Source: Amaricoccus sp003258405 (lineage in GTDB: Bacteria; Pseudomonadota; Alphaproteobacteria; Rhodobacterales; Rhodobacteraceae). From it: a stretch of DNA of 64,000 nucleotides. Position numbers and translations under genes: made by a program. Under the pieces are notes generated by a model, which worked only from the letters and a program-made list of their open reading frames with translations, made no database searches and was not told where the DNA came from. The stretch lies in NCBI RefSeq assembly GCF_043226085.1, contig NZ_CP171227.1:25627-89626 (forward strand). The letters run 5' to 3'. Position 1 is the stretch's first letter, and each line of letters opens with the position of its first letter. Below, one piece after another: positions 51,891 to 60,302 of the stretch.

Positions 51891-52432
51891 TCATACCCAC
51901 ATCCCGCAGCCAACGGGCGTTTCGTGTCTTATATGGTACTGGACTGCGCAGCCATCGCAATTTCATGCGACAAGATGAACAGACGCGCTTCTCGTGGCCC
52001 ATCGGACCCGAACTCTTTGAATTCTTCCTTACCCCCCGGCGGATTGCTGCGCACCGTACCACCAAGCCACTGTGAAAGATACTCACGTCTTTCAGACCGG
52101 CTTTCCCGGCCTGGAATTCGGAGGACCTGCCGGGACATGGACACCACCGGCGCATTGCGCATATCTTAACCACGTTGGGTCACAAGCAACGCGAGTTGGC
52201 TAAATTTTGGTTGAGTTTTGATGTAAATAGTGGCTTACTTCGCTCTGTGAGGGGCAACAAGCGGTCAGGACTCGGGGTCACCGACACGCGAAAACGTTTT
52301 AGGGAAAACGTCCATCCGTCTTAGTTTTGCGGCGCAATGCGTCCGTAAGAGTGCTCCATGTCGTAGGAGCGCAGTCGTCGCTTATTTTGTGCAGCGCGGC
52401 TGTGCATGCATTGTGGGTAAGGTTGTAAGGTT
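51891..52432. other. Divergent regulatory region of the EPS locus
   Basis: 542 bases between the ATPase gene and the priming transferase gene; no gene is supported. It is more AT-rich from 52195 to 52260. It contains the dyad at 52291-52311 and a CTTAACC near 52165 that could be a CtrA half-site. It must hold promoters for both arms of the locus. Confidence 0.6.
52291..52311. promoter_or_regulatory. Overlapping palindromes in the EPS control region
   Basis: AAAACGTTTT is a perfect 10-base palindrome, and its right half pairs again with AAAACGT after AGGG (ACGTTTT-AGGG-AAAACGT). The two nested dyads share one arm, 122 bases before the priming transferase gene. Such sharing could let a regulator bind in two registers. 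Confidence 0.5.
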
Positions 52433-53134
52433 ATGGCACACTATTCTGAAGTCGATGGTGGCGTGTCTGTATCCGAGTATTCGGTAGGCCTGGGTCCCAG
52501 GCAATCTCAGAACGCCCGTTTCCGTAAGGATTTCTCCTGGAAACTCAAAGCTGCCATCGACCGTATCGGTGCGCTGTTCCTGCTCATAGTCTTCGCCCCG
52601 GTCATTGCGCTGATCGCACTCATCATCCGTCTGGATTCGCCGGGCCCCGTGCTTTTCCGGCAGCCGCGCTTCGGTGCCGGCGGCAAGCATGTGGTCGTGA
52701 CCAAGTTCCGCACCATGCGCCACGAGAAGACCGATATCGGCGGCCGCCGTCAGGCAACCCGCACCGATGACCGGATCACGCCAATCGGCCGTTTCCTGCG
52801 CAAGACCTGCCTCGACGAACTGCCGCAGTTCTGGGATGTGCTCTGCGGTCGGATGTCGCTCGTCGGCCCGCGCCCGCATCCGCTCGCCCTCGAGGTCGAG
52901 GGCAAGCCGATCGAGGAGCTCATCCCGAACTATCACGTCCGCCACAAGGTCCGCCCCGGCATCACCGGTCTGGCCCAGGTCAACGGCAACCGCGGCCCGG
53001 TCACGGATCTCGCCATGGGGCGCGAACGCGTGCTCTACGATGCCGCCTATATCCGGAACTTCTCGCTCTGGCTCGACATCAAGATCCTGTTCCTGACGCT
53101 GGCCGTGCCGTTCCAGAAGGACGGCTCTTACTGA
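52433..53134 (+). CDS. Priming sugar transferase (ExoY/WcaJ-type)
   Basis: 233 residues. A single membrane-embedded helix lies at about 42-64 (ALFLLIVFAPVIALIALIIR), then SPGPVLFRQPRFGAGGKHVVVTKFRTM, LRKTCLDELPQFWDVLCGRMSLVGPRPHP and HKVRPGITGLAQVNG, in the exact order of bacterial sugar transferases. It moves a sugar phosphate from UDP-sugar to undecaprenyl phosphate and so starts each repeat unit. It is the short form without the N-terminal CoA-binding-like domain. A terminator follows at 53183. Confidence 0.95.
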   Translation: MAHYSEVDGGVSVSEYSVGLGPRQSQNARFRKDFSWKLKAAIDRIGALFLLIVFAPVIALIALIIRLDSPGPVLFRQPRFGAGGKHVVVTKFRTMRHEKTDIGGRRQATRTDDRITPIGRFLRKTCLDELPQFWDVLCGRMSLVGPRPHPLALEVEGKPIEELIPNYHVRHKVRPGITGLAQVNGNRGPVTDLAMGRERVLYDAAYIRNFSLWLDIKILFLTLAVPFQKDGSY

Positions 53135-53182
53135 GCTGCCGCATCGCCCGGGCGCCTGCCCACAGAGATCTGACGCATTCCG

Positions 53183-53202
53183 CCGCCCCGATTTCGGGGC
53201 GG
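53183..53202 (+). terminator. Terminator after the priming transferase gene
   Basis: CCGCCCCG and CGGGGCGG pair around ATTT and are followed by TTCTGCTTTC. It lies 49 bases after the stop codon and separates this gene from the TPR lipoprotein gene. Confidence 0.8.
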
Positions 53203-53421
53203 TTCTGCTTTCAATTCCCAATTCCCTCGGCCTGGACCCGGGGGACAGGGCGCGCGCCGGACTGTCAGGCGTGAAGCCGCCGCCTTTACCGTGTCGCGCC
53301 GTGGTGGCTTTATTTTAATCATTCGCCTCTCTATTCGTCATCCATTGTTCCGCAGGCGCCGCGATCTGGCCTGGATCCTTCGTGTTTCCCTGCGAGGATA
53401 TTTGCGAATCTGGAGCAACGG

Positions 53422-55890
53422 ATGCCCGTTTCACGTTTCCTCTTCATTCTTTTCCTGAGCTGCGGTCTTGTCCTGTCCGGCTGCGAATCCGAAGAGGCGC
53501 GGGTGGAAAAGCACTACCAGCGCGGGGTCGAACTCCTGGCCGCAGGTGATGCAGATCGCGCGCTGATCGAGTTCCGCAACGTCTTGCGCCTCGACGGGAA
53601 CTATATTCCCGCCCGCGAACAATACGCTCAGGTCGTCTGGAAACGCGGCGACCTCGGTGAGGCCTTCACCCAGTATCAGCGCCTCGTCGAGCTTGATCCG
53701 GAAAATGCCGCAGATCACCGCAACCTGACCGAACTCGCGCTCCAGCTTCAGGATTTCGAGACCGCCCAGATCCATTCCCGCAAGGCCTATGCGCTGGCGC
53801 CGGAGGACCCGATGACCCGGGCACTGAAGGCCACGGTCGATTTCCGCCTCGGCAACGACACCGCCAGTGCGGTCGCCATGGCCCGCGAGGTGGTCGCGGA
53901 AGCGCCCGCCACAGTGCCGGCCCATCTGATCCTGATCGCCGAGCGCCTCAAGGCCGAGGATCCGGCCGCGGCACTCGCGCTCTGCGATGCGGCACTCGCC
54001 GCGGTTCCCGATGACGAGGGGCTTCATCTCGCCCGGCTCACCGTGCTGGAGAAGCTCGGCGACATGGCCGGGATCGGCGCCGAACTGAAGACGATGGTCT
54101 CGCGCTTCCCCGACAATGACGGCACCCGGGAGGCGCTGGTACAGTGGTATCTCCAGCAGGACGATATCGACAATGCCGAGGGCGAGCTGCGTGCGATTGC
54201 CAAGCGGGATACCACCGGCGCGCCGGAACCGCATCTCGATGTGGTGGCCTTCCTGCACGATCTGCGTGGCGCCGATGCGGCCCGGGCCGAGCTCGAGCGG
54301 CTGATCGTGGCCGCTGCCGACCCCTCGCCCTATCAGCGGGCGCTTGCCGAACTTGATTTCTCCGAGGGAGCGCCCGAAGCGGGCATCTCCCGGCTGCGGG
54401 AGCTGCTTGCCGGGGCCAAGCCCTCGGATGTGACACGGACCCTCCAGGTGACGCTTGCCGAGATGCTCTATGCCACAGGCGCGCGCGATGAGGCGGCCGG
54501 GCTTTTGCAGACCGTGCTCTCCGAGGATCGGACGCATGTCGCTGCCCTGAAGCTTCGGGCCCGCATGGCGCTTGATGACGACCGGCCCGAGGATGCGGTT
54601 CTCGACACGCGCAGCGCCCTTGTCCAGGCGCCGGGGGATGCGGACATCATGACGATCATGGCCATGGCCTACGAGCGGGCCGGGTCGCGCGATTTGATGG
54701 GCGAACGGCTGGCTCAGGCTGTCGAGCTCGCCCAGCGGGCGCCGGCGGAATCCCTGCGCTATGCCCGCTTTCTGGAACAGGAGGGGCGCTCGAGTGCGGC
54801 CGAAGGGGTGCTGATGGATGCGCTGCGCGGCGCGCCGGCCAACCCGGATCTGCTCGAGGCCACGGGACAGTTCTATCTCGAGGCCGGCAACTGGCGCGGC
54901 GTTGACCGGGTCATCGCGACCCTGCGCGGGCTCGATATGCCCGAGGCCGCCGTGACGGCCGACGCGTTCCAGTCCGAAAGCTTGCGGCGCCAGGGCCGGG
55001 ACGCGGAGCGGCTTGATTTCCTGCAGGGGTTGGCGGGGCAGGGGAATGTCTCCGCCCTCACCGAGCTCGTGCGCTTCCATCTTGCCGAGGGGGATCCGGA
55101 TGCCGCGGACGCAGCCCTCGCGCCCTTCCTCGCCGCATCGCCCGACAATCGTGATGCGCGGATGCTCGTGGCCGAGACGCTGGCCGCCCGCGGCGATGCT
55201 GCCGGGGCCGAGGCCGCCTATCGCGCCCTGATCGCGGAGGATCCCGGCGATGTCCGGATCTACCAGGCGCTTTTCGCGCTGCTAGAAGGCACGGACGATG
55301 CTGCTGCGGCCCAGGTGCTCAAGGCGGGCATCGCGGCTGTCGCGGAGAATGGCCCGCTGCTCTTCGCGCGGGCGGGGCTCGAGGAGCGCGCGGGCGATCT
55401 CGCTGCGGCCCGGGCCGATTACGAGATGCTTTATGCCCGGGATTCGGGCTCTGTCCCGGTGGCCAACAATCTCGCGAGCCTGCTGACGGCGGCGGGAGCG
55501 GCGAGCGATCCGGCCGATCTTGCCCGGGCCCATGCCATGACCCGGCGGTTGCGCGGGACGGATGTGCCCCCGTTCCAGGACACCTACGGCTGGATCCTCT
55601 ATCTGCGGGGAGATGCATCCCAGGCGCTCACTTATCTCGAACCGGCCGCGGCAGCGCTGCCCGATGTCGCGCTGGTTCAGTATCATCTCGGCGAGGCCGA
55701 GCTTGCCGCGAAGCGCTGGGATGCCGCGGAGCAGAGCTTCACGCGCGCCCTGGAAGCTGCAGCAGCCGGAAGCCCGCTGCCGCAGGTCGATATGATCGCG
55801 GAGCGCCTGCAAGCGGTGGCGGCCGGGCGGGCGCAGGCCCAGATGCCGGAGCCGGGCGGGAAAGCGCCGGGGGCCGGTGTCGATGGCTGA
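53422..55890 (+). CDS. TPR lipoprotein of the exosortase/EPS locus (PrsT-like)
   Basis: 822 residues. The signal sequence ends in LVLSGC, with the lipid-attachment Cys at 21. The rest is a long series of about twenty TPR units (for example HYQRGVELLAAGDADRALIEFRNVLRLD, and LFARAGLEERAGDLAAARADYEML). Such large TPR proteins accompany exosortases in polysaccharide loci and probably form a periplasmic scaffold, in the manner of AlgK, linking the inner-membrane synthase and the outer-membrane barrel. GGAG precedes the ATG. No polymerase or Wzx is next to it. Confidence 0.88.
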   Translation: MPVSRFLFILFLSCGLVLSGCESEEARVEKHYQRGVELLAAGDADRALIEFRNVLRLDGNYIPAREQYAQVVWKRGDLGEAFTQYQRLVELDPENAADHRNLTELALQLQDFETAQIHSRKAYALAPEDPMTRALKATVDFRLGNDTASAVAMAREVVAEAPATVPAHLILIAERLKAEDPAAALALCDAALAAVPDDEGLHLARLTVLEKLGDMAGIGAELKTMVSRFPDNDGTREALVQWYLQQDDIDNAEGELRAIAKRDTTGAPEPHLDVVAFLHDLRGADAARAELERLIVAAADPSPYQRALAELDFSEGAPEAGISRLRELLAGAKPSDVTRTLQVTLAEMLYATGARDEAAGLLQTVLSEDRTHVAALKLRARMALDDDRPEDAVLDTRSALVQAPGDADIMTIMAMAYERAGSRDLMGERLAQAVELAQRAPAESLRYARFLEQEGRSSAAEGVLMDALRGAPANPDLLEATGQFYLEAGNWRGVDRVIATLRGLDMPEAAVTADAFQSESLRRQGRDAERLDFLQGLAGQGNVSALTELVRFHLAEGDPDAADAALAPFLAASPDNRDARMLVAETLAARGDAAGAEAAYRALIAEDPGDVRIYQALFALLEGTDDAAAAQVLKAGIAAVAENGPLLFARAGLEERAGDLAAARADYEMLYARDSGSVPVANNLASLLTAAGAASDPADLARAHAMTRRLRGTDVPPFQDTYGWILYLRGDASQALTYLEPAAAALPDVALVQYHLGEAELAAKRWDAAEQSFTRALEAAAAGSPLPQVDMIAERLQAVAAGRAQAQMPEPGGKAPGAGVDG

Positions 55891-56060
55891 AACATGACCG
55901 GCGTTGCCGCACCGCCGTGCCCCGTTCACGACATTGTGGATCGGCTATCGATTGTGCGCGCCAGCCGGGTATACTGCGCCCATGTAATCAGGGCACGGCC
56001 GAGGGGAACGGAGTCGGGTGTGCACGGTATTGATTTGTAATTGGGTGGTCCATTGACGTG

Positions 56061-56684
56061 ATGTCTTCAGAAGCTCCGAACATGTCGAAAGCTTCCTTGG
56101 AAAGCTTGAAAGCGGGGGGTAAGCCCGGGGTTCGGCCGGTGATCCAGACCTTTCGCGCCTTTCTCGAGTACATGCGGGAGGATTACGAGGCAAACAACCG
56201 GGGCTTCTGGGAGCCGGGTTTCCAGACCCTTGCGGCCTATCGCATGGCAACATGGTGCAACGGGATCGGGAATCGGATTCTCAGGATCCCGGTGCGGGTT
56301 CTGAGCCGCCTGTTGCTGCTGTTCTGCCGGAATTTCTACGGCATCGAGCTCCATGGCGACACGCATATCGGCCGCCGCCTGCGCATTGCACATCAAAACG
56401 GAATTGTCATCCATCCCAAGGCGGTGATCGGGGATGACTGCATCATCCGCCATGGGGTCACCATCGGGGCGGTCGGCAAGGGCGGTGGCCGGGGCAACTG
56501 GGCGCCGAAGCTCGGAGACCGGGTGGAGGTCGGGGTCGGTGCTGTCCTCACGGGACGCATAACCGTTGGAGACGATTCCTCGATCGGTCCAAATGCCGTG
56601 GTCATGACGAATGTGCCCGCAGGAAGCATCGTCGCGGCTCCGCCCGCACGGATCATGACCCCGCCGCCCCGGAAGGACGCCTGA
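56061..56684 (+). CDS. Serine O-acetyltransferase-like hexapeptide acyltransferase
   Basis: 207 residues from the ATG at 56061; GTG at 56058 is also possible and there is no good ribosome-binding site. The left-handed beta-helix runs from about 95 to 195, with IELHGDTHIGRRLRIAHQNGIVIHPKAVIGDDCIIRHGVTIG and the conserved His in RHGVTIG. Proteins of this type are found in exosortase-type loci and are annotated as serine acetyltransferases, but acetylation of the polymer is equally plausible. Confidence 0.87.
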   Translation: MSSEAPNMSKASLESLKAGGKPGVRPVIQTFRAFLEYMREDYEANNRGFWEPGFQTLAAYRMATWCNGIGNRILRIPVRVLSRLLLLFCRNFYGIELHGDTHIGRRLRIAHQNGIVIHPKAVIGDDCIIRHGVTIGAVGKGGGRGNWAPKLGDRVEVGVGAVLTGRITVGDDSSIGPNAVVMTNVPAGSIVAAPPARIMTPPPRKDA

Positions 56685-56857
56685 ACCGCCGGGAGTTTTT
56701 CTTCCCTCCCCATGGGGGCCCGGCCGCCCGGGAAGATGCAACATGATTGCGACATGGGCCGATATGCCGAACGGAAGGGCTGACGCGGCCGGCGTGATCT
56801 CGTATCCCCCCGCCAGGCACGAGCCAAGCAACGCGACGATCATCGGAGGCTTCGAAG

Positions 56858-58828
56858 ATGAATGCACCGCACAGCACAGCCGAAATGCTGGAGGCACAGG
56901 GCGACGGCCACATGCGCGCCAAGGATTATGACGCCGCCGCCGCCGTCTTCGAGGAGGCTGCCTCCCGCGCCGAGATTCCGTCGGGCGCGCTCTGCGTGAA
57001 GCTCGCCCGGGCACGTCTCGGGGCGGGTGATCCAGCCGGGGCCGCCGGCTGGGCAATCCGCGCGGCCCGTGAGGAGGAGAGTTTCAAGGTCTGGTCCGCC
57101 GCCGCGGGCCTCCTGCGACGCTGCCCGTTGGAAAGCTGGCCCGACATGCGCCGGACCCTCCAGCTCGGGCTGGTCTCGACTTGGACGCAGAGCGCCTTCG
57201 CGCCGCTCCTCCAGCTCGCGGCCGCCCGGATCGGGCTCGCAACCACCGTCTACGAACCCGACTTCGGCCAGTATTTCAACGACACGCTCGCGCCCACCTC
57301 GCCGCTGCAGCAGGCGGCCCCCGATGCGGTCATTCTCTGCCCTGACTACCATTCCCTAGGCCTGCCGGCATTTTCCGATCGTCCGGAGGAGGATGTGGCG
57401 GCCGAACTCGATCGCTGGACCGCCTGCTGGGCGGGGCTGCGCCGGGAGCGGAGCCCGATCCTGATCCAGCAGGGGTTTGCCGTGCCGGGCGGGGATCCGC
57501 TTGGCCATTTCGGCTCGGGCCTCGCCGGGGCGCGGCGCTCGATGGCCGCGACCCTGAACCGGGGCTTCGCCGCGGCCGCGGCCGAGGGCGATGTGGGCTT
57601 CGTCGATACCGCGCTGCTCGCCGCGCGCCTCGGGGCCGAGCGCTGGTTCGACGATCGCGGCTGGTACATGGCCAAGATGCCGTTCTCGCCTGCGGCCCTG
57701 CCGCTGCTTGCGACCCAGACCGCGGCGACGCTCGCTGCCCGTCTCGGCTTCTCGCGCCGCTGCATCGTGCTCGATCTCGATAATACGCTCTGGGGCGGCG
57801 TCATCGGTGATGACGGGCTCGAGGGCATCACGCTCGGCGGCGGCATGGCGGGCGAGGCCTTTCAGGACTTCCAGGCCGCGCTCAAGGATCTCACCCGGCG
57901 CGGGATCCTGCTTGCCGTCTGCTCGAAGAACGATCCCGAGGTGGCACTCTCGCCCTTCCGCGAGCATCCCGAGATGATCCTGAAGGAAGAGGACATCGCT
58001 GCCTTCGTCGCCAACTGGCAGCCGAAGTCCGAAAACATCCGCGCGATTTCCGAGACGTTGAGCCTCGGCCTCGACAGTTTCGTCTTCCTCGACGACAACC
58101 CCTACGAGCGCGCTGAGGTGCGCCGGGCGCTGCCGCAGGTCGACGTGCCGCCACTGCCCGAAGATCCGACCGGCTACCGCCGGGCGCTCGAGGCCTATCC
58201 CTTTCTCGAACCGGCGGCCTTCACCAGCGCCGACCGCGAGCGTGCCGGGCAGTATCGTGCGCGCGCCCAGGCGATCGCGCTGCAGGCTACGGCCGGTTCG
58301 CTCGAGGATTACCAGGCGAGCCTTGCGATGGAGGCCGAGTTCGGCGCCGTCGAGGGGGTGGTGAAGTCCCGTGTGGTGCAGCTTCTCAACAAGACCAACC
58401 AGTTCAACGTCACGACGATCCGCCGCAACCAAGCCGAGCTCGAGGCCTTCCTCGCCCGGCCCGGTGCCCATGGGGTCTGGGTGCGCCTGCGTGACAAGTT
58501 CGCCGATCACGGGCTCATTGCCGTAGCGCTTGCCGAGGTGCGCGAGGGCGCCCTTGAGATCGACACATTGCTCATGAGCTGCCGGGTGCTCGGCCGCGGC
58601 GTCGAGGAGGTGCTGGTGGCCGAGCTCGCCCGGATCGCCGAGAGGGAGGGCTGCGCCGAGCTCGTCGGCCGCTACCGCCCGACCGAGCGCAACGGCATGG
58701 TGGCCGAGCTCTTCCCGCGTCTCGGCTTTGCCGCCGATGGTACCGAGGCGGAGGGTGGCACGCTCTGGCGCGCGGCGGCGGCGGACTTGACAGCCGAAAC
58801 CCGTCCGATCCAAGTGACCTGGGTTTGA
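56858..58828 (+). CDS. FkbH-like HAD-family protein (glyceryl-ACP loading type)
   Basis: 656 residues with CGGAGG before the ATG. The first 150 residues are helical and TPR-like. The HAD core starts at about 300: RCIVLDLDNTLWGGVIGDDG carries the nucleophile Asp306 and Asp308, and VCSKNDPEVA and FVFLDDNPYERAEVRRALP are motifs II and III/IV. The C-terminal 160 residues (LLNKTNQFNVTTIRRNQAELEAF, then LLMSCRVLGRGVEEVL) are GNAT-like. This is the FkbH type that takes 1,3-bisphosphoglycerate and puts a glyceryl group on a carrier protein. The ACP gene follows directly. Confidence 0.9.
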   Translation: MNAPHSTAEMLEAQGDGHMRAKDYDAAAAVFEEAASRAEIPSGALCVKLARARLGAGDPAGAAGWAIRAAREEESFKVWSAAAGLLRRCPLESWPDMRRTLQLGLVSTWTQSAFAPLLQLAAARIGLATTVYEPDFGQYFNDTLAPTSPLQQAAPDAVILCPDYHSLGLPAFSDRPEEDVAAELDRWTACWAGLRRERSPILIQQGFAVPGGDPLGHFGSGLAGARRSMAATLNRGFAAAAAEGDVGFVDTALLAARLGAERWFDDRGWYMAKMPFSPAALPLLATQTAATLAARLGFSRRCIVLDLDNTLWGGVIGDDGLEGITLGGGMAGEAFQDFQAALKDLTRRGILLAVCSKNDPEVALSPFREHPEMILKEEDIAAFVANWQPKSENIRAISETLSLGLDSFVFLDDNPYERAEVRRALPQVDVPPLPEDPTGYRRALEAYPFLEPAAFTSADRERAGQYRARAQAIALQATAGSLEDYQASLAMEAEFGAVEGVVKSRVVQLLNKTNQFNVTTIRRNQAELEAFLARPGAHGVWVRLRDKFADHGLIAVALAEVREGALEIDTLLMSCRVLGRGVEEVLVAELARIAEREGCAELVGRYRPTERNGMVAELFPRLGFAADGTEAEGGTLWRAAAADLTAETRPIQVTWV

Positions 58829-58874
58829 GACAGGATCCGGGGCCGGATCGAATGAAGAAGGAGAGGACAGAGCA

Positions 58875-59111
58875 GTGTCGGATGATGTGACGGAACGCCT
58901 GACGGAAGTCTTTCGCACGACCTTCGGAGACGAGGAGATCAGCCTCGAGCGCGAGATGACGGCCGACGATATCGAGGCTTGGGATTCCGTCTCGCATATC
59001 ACGCTGATCTATGCGGTGGAGGAAGAGTTCGGCTTCACCTTCTCCAGCAAGGATCTGGGCGCGCTCGGCTGCGTCGGCGATCTCATGGACATCATCCGCA
59101 AGCGGGCCTGA
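58875..59111 (+). CDS. Acyl carrier protein
   Basis: 78 residues from the GTG at 58875, with GGAGAGG upstream. The fold matches small ACPs, and the phosphopantetheine site is Ser38 in AWDSVSHITLIYAVEEEF. It is acidic, as usual. It lies 46 bases after the FkbH-like gene and is very probably its carrier. Polyketide or fatty acid genes are absent from the area, so the loaded acyl group probably goes to the polysaccharide or to a lipid intermediate. Confidence 0.93.
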   Translation: MSDDVTERLTEVFRTTFGDEEISLEREMTADDIEAWDSVSHITLIYAVEEEFGFTFSSKDLGALGCVGDLMDIIRKRA

Positions 59112-59148
59112 ACCCCGCGGGCGGAATCCCAGCTTCAGGAGGGCCGAC

Positions 59149-59628
59149 ATGGCCGGATCCGCGAAACGTGACGCCCCTGCGCCGAAGATCATGGCCATCG
59201 CTTCGGGCGGCGGCCACTGGATCGAGCTGCGCCGCCTCATGCCGGCCTTCGCCGATCTTGATGTCTTCTATGTGAGTACCGACCGCCAGGCCGATGCGGA
59301 CCTGCCGGAGGGACGCTACTATGCGGTGACCAATGTCACCCGGCGTAACCGCTTCGCCTTTCTCACCCTCATTCGCGAACTTGCGGGGATCATCCGCCGC
59401 GAGCGGCCCACGGTGGTGATCTCGACCGGCGCGGCCCCCGGCCTCGTGGGACTCATTCTCGCGCGCCTTTTCTGCCGCAGCCGGACCCTCTGGATCGATA
59501 CCTTCTCGCATGCCGAGAGCATCACCCTGTCAGGGCGGCTGGCACGGCCCTTCTGCGATGCCTGGCTCGTGCAATGGGCGCATCTGGCCAAGCCTGGCGG
59601 CCCGGAATACTGGGGAGAGATCCTGTGA
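59149..59628 (+). CDS. Alg14-like glycosyltransferase subunit (PssD type)
   Basis: 159 residues with AGGAGGG before the ATG. IMAIASGGGHWIELRRLMPAF is the opening of the Alg14 family, and PTVVISTGAAPGLVGLILARL and WIDTFSHAESITLSGRLA follow. This subunit holds the membrane side and acceptor site and recruits the Alg13-like catalytic subunit. The two are separate in this genome as in rhizobial PssD and PssE. The stop codon overlaps the start of the next gene. Confidence 0.9.
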   Translation: MAGSAKRDAPAPKIMAIASGGGHWIELRRLMPAFADLDVFYVSTDRQADADLPEGRYYAVTNVTRRNRFAFLTLIRELAGIIRRERPTVVISTGAAPGLVGLILARLFCRSRTLWIDTFSHAESITLSGRLARPFCDAWLVQWAHLAKPGGPEYWGEIL

Positions 59629-60185
59629 CGGAAATGCCCGGCGACATCCAGATGGCAGGTGCGGAGAGCACCGCTGTGCGGCCCACGGTCTTCGTTACCG
59701 TCGGGTCGATGTTTCCCTTCGATCGCTTCGTGAAGGCGGTCGACGACTGGGCGGCGGGGCAGGACATGGAGATCCTCGCCCAGATCGGCGAGGGCGCCTA
59801 CGAGCCGCGCAACATGCGTTGGGTCCGCCGTCTCGCCCGGCCGGAATACGAGGCCGCGATGGCGGGGGCCGATCTCGTCATCGCCCATGCCGGTGTCGGC
59901 TCGGTGGTCTCCGCCGGCGAGCATTGCAAGCCGATCGTGCTCCTGCCCCGGCGCCATGCCATGGCTGAGCACACGAGCGATCATCAGGTCGAGACCGCCA
60001 ATGCGCTGCGCGGCAAGGCCGGCATCCTCGTTGCCGACGACGAGACGGAGATCCCCGCTCGCATCGACGAGGCGATGGCCATGACGGCGGAGACGCGAGA
60101 GGCGATCGCCCGCACCGCCGATCCGGCCTTCATCGCCCGGATCCGGTCGTTCATCCTGCAAACCCCGGCGCCTGGGGCAGGCTGA
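59625..60185 (+). CDS. Alg13-like glycosyltransferase subunit (PssE type)
   Basis: 186 residues from the GTG at 59625, which overlaps the previous stop codon (GTGA) and follows GGGGAGAG. TVFVTVGSMFPFDRFVKAVD opens the family; AGADLVIAHAGVGSVVSAGEHCKPIVLLPRR is the GT28 donor-binding signature. It is the catalytic half of the heterodimer and probably uses UDP-glucuronate or UDP-hexose to add the second sugar of the repeat unit. A terminator follows, so it ends this arm of the locus. Confidence 0.92.
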   Translation: MTEMPGDIQMAGAESTAVRPTVFVTVGSMFPFDRFVKAVDDWAAGQDMEILAQIGEGAYEPRNMRWVRRLARPEYEAAMAGADLVIAHAGVGSVVSAGEHCKPIVLLPRRHAMAEHTSDHQVETANALRGKAGILVADDETEIPARIDEAMAMTAETREAIARTADPAFIARIRSFILQTPAPGAG

Positions 60186-60210
60186 CGGCGGCGCGCAGCC
60201 GCGAGCATTC

Positions 60211-60229
60211 CCCGCCCCGGAGGGGCGGG
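60211..60229 (+). terminator. Terminator at the end of the EPS operon
   Basis: CCCGCCCC and GGGGCGGG pair around GGA, 25 bases after the stop codon. A CCTT follows, no long T tract. Confidence 0.75.
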
Positions 60230-60231
60230 CC

Positions 60232-60286
60232 TTAACGGCCCCCTAACCATTTGGCCCGACTGATTAACCCGGTGTTTTTGGTTAAC
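60232..60286 (+). promoter_or_regulatory. Cluster of CtrA-like TTAAC half-sites
   Basis: TTAAC at 60232, CTAACCAT at 60243, TTAACC at 60263 and GTTAAC at 60281. The first pair reads TTAA-N7-CTAACC, one base off the CtrA consensus. The cluster lies directly upstream of the giant coiled-coil gene, the last site being 17 bases before its ATG. Confidence 0.4.
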
Positions 60287-60302
60287 AGCCGGGGTTTCGG
60301 TA

